Assembly (NCBI GenBank): GCA_018882935.1
Contig: VERA01000023.1
Coordinates: 1-33,593, forward strand
Length of the DNA: 33,593 nucleotides
Direction: 5' to 3'
Origin: Burkholderiaceae bacterium
GTDB taxonomy: Bacteria > Pseudomonadota > Gammaproteobacteria > Burkholderiales > Burkholderiaceae_D
Position 1 is the stretch's first letter; each line of letters begins with the position of its first letter. The position numbers and the translations under genes were made by a program. Below are positions 23,653-33,593 of this stretch, piece after piece. Under the pieces are notes generated by a model that saw only the letters and a list, made by a program, of their open reading frames with translations, had not been told where the DNA came from and ran no database searches.

Positions 23653-23718
23653 ACACGCCTTCCTCAAGCAATTTCACAGCCACGCCCCTACGTGGCTGGC
23701 GCAGCTATGCCATTAAAC

Positions 23719-23754
23719 TGTAATTTACACCCTTAATGTCAAGTTAGATAGACA
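23719..23754 (-). promoter_or_regulatory. Regulatory region of the bchI unit with TGT-N12-ACA site
   Basis: TGTCAAGTTAGATAGACA (23737-23754) is a full TGT-N12-ACA site of the PpsR/CrtJ type. On the minus strand its TGTCAA arm provides TTGACA as a -35 box. A second palindrome, TGTAATTTACA (23719-23729), lies 7 bases downstream in the direction of transcription, in the promoter spacer or -10 zone. No -10 box is clear-cut. Confidence 0.7.
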
Positions 23755-23839
23755 TTTTTCGGTGCGCGTTAGGCGGGTAGTGGTAGCCAGTTCTAACCAT
23801 TGGATTATCAAAAAAGAATGCTTGCTTGAGATTGAGGTC

Positions 23840-23868
23840 GGTATTACCATCGAGTCATTGGTAAAACC
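23840..23868 (+). promoter_or_regulatory. Palindromic operator before vapBC
   Basis: GGTATTACCA and TGGTAAAACC (23840-23849 and 23859-23868) pair at 9 of 10 positions around a nine-base spacer, 11 bases before the vapB start. The position fits an operator bound by the VapB-VapC complex. Confidence 0.6.
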
Positions 23869-23879
23869 TCGGAGGCACT

Positions 23880-24131
23880 ATGTCGACCACGCTCACCGTA
23901 AAGGGACAAGTCACGATTCCAAAGCAGATCCGAGATGCCTTGGGCCTGAGGCCTGGCATGCCGGTGGACTTTGCCGTTAATCGCGAAGGCCAGGTTGTGA
24001 TCCAGAACGCCGAAGCGGCTGCCCGAACCCAGCCCGACAGGTTCGAAGCAGCTCGCGGAAAGGCGGACATCAAGTGGCGCACCCAAGAGCTGATGGCGCT
24101 ATTGCGCGATGACACGGGACACGATACCTAA
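23880..24131 (+). CDS. vapB: VapB-type antitoxin (AbrB/MazE fold)
   Basis: This 83-residue protein starts MSTTLTVKGQVTIPKQIRDA, then LGLRPGMPVDFAVNREGQVV, the swapped-hairpin AbrB DNA-binding domain. The C-terminal half (FEAARGKADIKWRTQELMAL) is the toxin-binding arm. GGAGG at 23871-23875 precedes ATG 23880. The stop TAA shares its last A with the toxin ATG. It lies on the plus strand between two photosynthesis transcription units that run on the minus strand, so it is an insertion into the cluster. Expected to neutralise VapC and repress the pair. Confidence 0.92.
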   Translation: MSTTLTVKGQVTIPKQIRDALGLRPGMPVDFAVNREGQVVIQNAEAAARTQPDRFEAARGKADIKWRTQELMALLRDDTGHDT

Positions 24132-24529
24132 TGCTGGTCGACACAAACATTCTTGTCGATGTCTTGGAAAACGATCCAGAGTGGGCAGCCTGGTCCGTTG
24201 CGCAACTACGGGCGCAGTCTAAGGTCCACAGGCTCGTCATCAACCCCATCATTTATTCCGAGCTATCGCTGACTTTCTCCTCTGTTGAGGATCTCGATGA
24301 GGTGCTTGATGGCCTGAAGCTTCCCGTGCTGGAGATGCCCAGACCAGCCTTGTTTTTGGCTGGTAAAGCATTTGTGCAGTACCGCCGAAGCGGCGGCGCG
24401 AAAAACAATGTACTTGGGGATTTTTTTATCGGGGCGCATGCTGCTGTTAGCGACTTACCGCTGCTAACCCGAGATACTCGTCGTTACAAGAATTACTTTC
24501 CGACTGTGAAGCTAGTAGCACCTGTGTGA
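24131..24529 (+). CDS. vapC: VapC-type PIN-domain ribonuclease toxin
   Basis: This 132-residue PIN-domain RNase has the acidic residues in place: D4 in MLVDTNILVDVLE, E44 in INPIIYSELSL, D97 in NNVLGDFFIGAHAA, and D115 in LPLLTRDTRRYKNYFP. These coordinate Mg for RNA cleavage. Known VapC enzymes cut tRNA or rRNA; the target here cannot be read. The gene is coupled to vapB by a one-base TAATG overlap and converges on puhE, 57 bases away. Both genes look intact. Confidence 0.94.
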   Translation: MLVDTNILVDVLENDPEWAAWSVAQLRAQSKVHRLVINPIIYSELSLTFSSVEDLDEVLDGLKLPVLEMPRPALFLAGKAFVQYRRSGGAKNNVLGDFFIGAHAAVSDLPLLTRDTRRYKNYFPTVKLVAPV

Positions 24530-24586
24530 TACCGACTTAAGTCGTCTGTGGCATTGGGCGATATCGGATTTGCTGTTGTATTGCAC

Positions 24587-25348
24587 TTACGCCCGAACGC
24601 GCATTCCCCACTTCCACAACCAACCCGTCGGTATCGGCATCACCATGAACAGATGCTCGAGCACCGCCAGCGTCAGCAGCACCGCTACCAGACTCAGACT
24701 GGTGGCAGCAAACCCGGCCGCTGGCTGAACCGCGACCTCCATCCACAAAGGCGCAGCGACTGCACAGGAAGCGATGAGAGAAACAGGCATCAGCCAGTTG
24801 AATGCACGACGCGAAAAATAGCTTTGCAAGTAAGCGAGGTGCGCCGGCAAAAAATTTTCCGACAAATTACGCACACCCAGAAACAGATTCAACTTGGCTG
24901 AGAGACGCATGGTCCAGAGCACCAAATAGGTCCACCATCCAGTTTGATTTGGCTGGTTCCAACTCGCTGCAAGCACCAGCAGCGCCAGAACGATCAATGC
25001 AAGCTCGTGATGCAAGATGGTCTCCGCAGCATGACGAGCGCGTTGCCAGCCTCGGCTATCGGCCGGGCATTCGCTGCGACGCGCACCCGTCACATAACCG
25101 AGCAAGAAAGCAATCTCTTGCCAGGCCCAGACCAATACCGCGCACGTAAATGCGCAATAGGCCGAGCCCACCGAAGTGTGCGCGGCAGAGATGTGCAGAC
25201 CAACGATCGCAAAGCCCAGCACCATGGTTGCCCCGAGCATGATCGGCGCAAAATGTCGGCGCGATAAGCGTCCTAACCACAAAATCGATCCGGTAGAAAA
25301 CCACCAGACGAATAAAGTGAATACGACAGGTAACAAATACTGGGACAT
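24587..25348 (-). CDS. puhE: Photosynthetic complex assembly protein PuhE
   Basis: PuhE is a polytopic membrane protein (DUF3623 family) needed for normal reaction-centre and bacteriochlorophyll levels. The 253-residue protein has about seven hydrophobic segments. Family blocks include WWFSTGSILWLGRLSRRHF, AYCAFTCAVLVWAWQEIAFL, ETILHHELALIVLALLVLAA, WTYLVLWTMRLSAKLNLFLG, VRNLSENFLPAHLAYLQSYF and HLFMVMPIPTGWLWKWG. It lies 19 bases after acsF and is the last gene of the bchNBHLM-acsF unit. No clear terminator is seen in the short gap to vapC. Confidence 0.92.
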   Translation of the reverse strand: MSQYLLPVVFTLFVWWFSTGSILWLGRLSRRHFAPIMLGATMVLGFAIVGLHISAAHTSVGSAYCAFTCAVLVWAWQEIAFLLGYVTGARRSECPADSRGWQRARHAAETILHHELALIVLALLVLAASWNQPNQTGWWTYLVLWTMRLSAKLNLFLGVRNLSENFLPAHLAYLQSYFSRRAFNWLMPVSLIASCAVAAPLWMEVAVQPAAGFAATSLSLVAVLLTLAVLEHLFMVMPIPTGWLWKWGMRVRA

Positions 25349-25367
25349 AGCCTCGACTTACCCTCGC

Positions 25368-26447
25368 CTACCAGCTCGGTTGCATGCGGGTTTCGGACGG
25401 CAGCTCGTTCGAGATCACGGGAATGAAAAACATCCGCGCAAAGACTGCGACGCCGGCAACGCTCCACCACGCGCGCTTCACTAAGCCAAACAAGCCACCG
25501 GATGCTTTTGCCTCATCGACGCGTTGCGAGCAATAAAACAAGCGATCGAGATTGGCGTGGAACGCCGGATGATCGAGATCGAGCATGATCGGGAATACCT
25601 GCTTGGTAATCTCATTAGTGATGCGAAATACTTCAAAGTCGTATTCGGTCGCATCCAGTCCCATCTGCTGCTTCAACTCCGGACGCGTATGGTCACGCAC
25701 ATACATGGTGGCGTAGACCGCCAGCAGGAAAAAGCGTATCCACAAGACATTGTGACCTCGCAGCAACTCGGGATTCGCGCGCATGATCAGCGCGAACGAT
25801 TCACCATGGCGAAACTCGTCATTACACCAGCGCTGGAACCATCTGAAGATCGGATGAAAGCGCCGCTCCGGGTAACGCTCGAACTGACGGAAAATACGGA
25901 TATAACGGGCGTAGCCAATTTTTTCAGACAGATAAGTCGCGTAAAAAATATATTTCGGTTTGAAATAAGTGTATTTTTTGGTCCGCTTCAAATTACCCAG
26001 GTCGATACCCAGACCATAATCTTTCAGCGACGAATTCAGAAACCCCGCATGACGCGACTCATCACGCGCCATGTATTCCATCAGCTTCTTGATATCCGGA
26101 TTCGAGACATTCTTTTTTATTTCGTTGTACAGCACGCAGCCAGAGAACTCGGAGGTTAAGGAGCTGACCAGAAAATCCAGAAATTCCTGCTGTAGTTCCT
26201 CCGGTAACTTCGCAAACAGTTCTCGCGCTTCATCGGCGAACGTCGCATCACGCTGGAAATGATCGTGGTTGTTATCGCCTTCATACTCGGCCATCATCAC
26301 GTCCCATTCGGCGCGTACCGGCTCGACATTGATGGCATCCATCGCCGCAAAATCAGTCGTATAAAAACGCGGCGAAAAAATCGTGTCGGTGACTGCCTTG
26401 CGGGCAGCATCCTCAACCGACTTTATTTCGTGGTTGGTGTTGTGCAC
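25368..26447 (-). CDS. acsF: Mg-protoporphyrin IX monomethyl ester oxidative cyclase
   Basis: AcsF forms the isocyclic ring E with oxygen, so the host can make bacteriochlorophyll under air. The 359-residue protein is a membrane-associated diiron enzyme. Landmarks are [20 protein letters not shown], the first Glu-His pair in [14 protein letters not shown], and the second in [18 protein letters not shown], with [20 protein letters not shown] between. The start is GTG 26447 (MHNTNHE) with AAGGAG eight bases before it. The preceding 50-codon gene runs 25 bases into acsF. The anaerobic cyclase bchE is not in the window. Confidence 0.97.
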   Translation of the reverse strand: MHNTNHEIKSVEDAARKAVTDTIFSPRFYTTDFAAMDAINVEPVRAEWDVMMAEYEGDNNHDHFQRDATFADEARELFAKLPEELQQEFLDFLVSSLTSEFSGCVLYNEIKKNVSNPDIKKLMEYMARDESRHAGFLNSSLKDYGLGIDLGNLKRTKKYTYFKPKYIFYATYLSEKIGYARYIRIFRQFERYPERRFHPIFRWFQRWCNDEFRHGESFALIMRANPELLRGHNVLWIRFFLLAVYATMYVRDHTRPELKQQMGLDATEYDFEVFRITNEITKQVFPIMLDLDHPAFHANLDRLFYCSQRVDEAKASGGLFGLVKRAWWSVAGVAVFARMFFIPVISNELPSETRMQPSW

Positions 26448-26575
26448 AATGGCTCTCCTTGCAAAGGAACAGATTCATCAATTTTTTCATCGACCGGCGC
26501 ACGCAATAAATAGATGTGTAGCAGCACATAGCCGGCCCAGAACATCACCAACATGGCCTCGATCAGGTCAGTCAT
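26423..26575 (-). CDS. 50-residue single-helix protein between bchM and acsF
   Basis: The minus-strand frame reads [20 protein letters not shown], then [18 protein letters not shown] and [12 protein letters not shown]. It predicts one transmembrane helix (residues 4-24) and a polar tail. Its ATG overlaps the bchM stop by four bases (ATGA), and its end overlaps acsF by 25 bases, so it is embedded in a translationally coupled chain and is probably expressed. I do not recognise the family. It occupies the place where lhaA-puhABC lie in many purple bacteria. It could be a small subunit or anchor for AcsF or BchM. Confidence 0.65.
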   Translation of the reverse strand: MTDLIEAMLVMFWAGYVLLHIYLLRAPVDEKIDESVPLQGEPLCTTPTTK

Positions 26576-27270
26576 GGGTGTAGCTCCATCGCTTGTGAGG
26601 TGTAGAAACCGCTGGAAATTTTTTCAGTGCGGCCGACGCGCCACTGCGCAAGATGCGCATGATCAGCAATTGCATCGCGCAATGCTGCCTCCGACACGGG
26701 CGCAATAAAAGGTGCGCGATCCGAGCGCGGAAAGATACGACCGATGCGTATCATCGCCGCCAGCAAGGCATTACTCGGTGCGAAAGTGAACACCACTGAG
26801 CCATGGGTGCGCTGCGCCAGTCGCGCAAGCCCTGCCACCATGTCGAGGCGCTGGTAGTGAATCACCGAATCCATCGCGATCACGTGATCGAACTCGCCCA
26901 ATGAATCGGCCAACATGTCACCCGAGACGAACTGAATGCGGTGCGAGTGCGGATCGCTACTCGAGCGCTCACGCGCCAAATCCACCAGCGTGGGCGATAA
27001 ATCAATCGCCACCACTTCAGCACCACGCTTGGCTAACTCGCATGCCATCGCACCGGTGCCGCAGCCCGCATCCAGTACCCGCCGGCCCTGTAAATCCTCA
27101 GGTAGCCAAGAGAGCAGGGTCTGGCGCATGCGATCGCGGCCGGCACGTACAGTGGCGCGTATGCCGGATACCGGCGCCTCCGAGGTGAGCTTGGCCCACT
27201 GATCAGCGGCGGTGCGGTCGAAGTATTCTTCGAGCTTGGCGCGGGTTTGTTGGTAGCTGGCTTGTTCCAT
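26572..27270 (-). CDS. bchM: Mg-protoporphyrin IX O-methyltransferase
   Basis: BchM methylates the ring-C propionate of Mg-protoporphyrin IX, making the AcsF substrate. The 232-residue protein begins MEQASYQQTRAKLEEYFDRT and carries the SAM motif RRVLDAGCGTGAMACELAKR followed by VVAIDLSPTLVDLARE, then FDHVIAMDSVIHYQRLDMVA and VFTFAPSNALLAAM. ATG 27270 is chosen; a TTG at 27303 would overlap bchL and lacks family likeness. It lies 10 bases after bchL and is coupled to the 50-codon gene. Confidence 0.95.
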   Translation of the reverse strand: MEQASYQQTRAKLEEYFDRTAADQWAKLTSEAPVSGIRATVRAGRDRMRQTLLSWLPEDLQGRRVLDAGCGTGAMACELAKRGAEVVAIDLSPTLVDLARERSSSDPHSHRIQFVSGDMLADSLGEFDHVIAMDSVIHYQRLDMVAGLARLAQRTHGSVVFTFAPSNALLAAMIRIGRIFPRSDRAPFIAPVSEAALRDAIADHAHLAQWRVGRTEKISSGFYTSQAMELHP

Positions 27271-27280
27271 AGCTATCTCA

Positions 27281-31917
<4,637 letters not shown>

Positions 31918-31924
31918 CGCAGTA

Positions 31925-33593
<1,669 letters not shown>

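Noticed and set aside
24533-24544. CGACTTAAGTCG as a terminator between vapC and puhE
   Set aside because: It is a perfect palindrome but has no loop and no T run, so it cannot act as a normal terminator.

Overview
The window holds most of a purple-bacterial photosynthesis gene cluster (about 5.37-33.59 kb). It is joined on its left to an accessory, partly decayed mobile region (1-5.37 kb). The gene set (bacteriochlorophyll a synthesis, spheroidene-type carotenoids, type-2 reaction centre with tetraheme PufC, LH1, oxygen-dependent cyclase AcsF) and the order crtE-crtF-bchCXYZ-pufBALMC-crtADC point to a phototrophic proteobacterium. The protein sequences read most like betaproteobacterial (Rubrivivax-like) versions. 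That placement rests on recognition by eye, not on a search.

Left region (1-5367). It contains the end of an IS481-type element, a DUF1272 protein, an AraC-type regulator divergent from a truncated membrane protein, a four-helix membrane protein, a GNAT acetyltransferase and a wrecked tyrosine integrase. Next come two intact toxin-antitoxin (TA) pairs of the YefM/YoeB-Txe kind with an SRPBCC protein between them. The TA pairs are bordered by three degenerate copies of the 3' half of a tRNA-Phe gene. The last copy is followed by the remains of a third yefM-yoeB pair that ends exactly at the crtC stop. A C-terminal vapC remnant lies between the two pairs. This looks like an old integration hot spot at the edge of the photosynthesis cluster.

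Photosynthesis block 1 (5368-19582, all minus strand). Reading in the direction of transcription: crtE, crtF, bchC, bchX, bchY, bchZ, pufB, a 73-codon single-helix gene, pufA, pufL, pufM, pufC, crtA, crtD, crtC. Promoters with PpsR/CrtJ-type palindromes precede crtE and bchC. CrtE supplies geranylgeranyl-PP. CrtF, CrtD, CrtC and CrtA perform late carotenoid steps. BchXYZ and BchC finish the bacteriochlorin ring and its C3 side chain. The puf genes encode LH1 and the reaction-centre L, M and cytochrome subunits. The gene between pufB and pufA is the most unusual item: it looks PufQ-like or like a beta polypeptide without ligand histidines, and it sits where no gene is expected.

Block 2 (19629-23754, minus): a small membrane protein, bchI, bchD and bchO (Mg-chelatase and helper), preceded by a perfect TGT-N12-ACA palindrome. 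A vapBC pair on the plus strand (23880-24529) separates this block from block 3.

Block 3 (24587-33593, minus): bchN (partial), bchB, bchH, bchL, bchM, a 50-residue single-helix gene, acsF and puhE, tightly coupled. In many purple bacteria lhaA and puhABC lie between bchM and acsF. Here only the 50-codon gene does, so the RC-H gene must be elsewhere if the organism is phototrophic.
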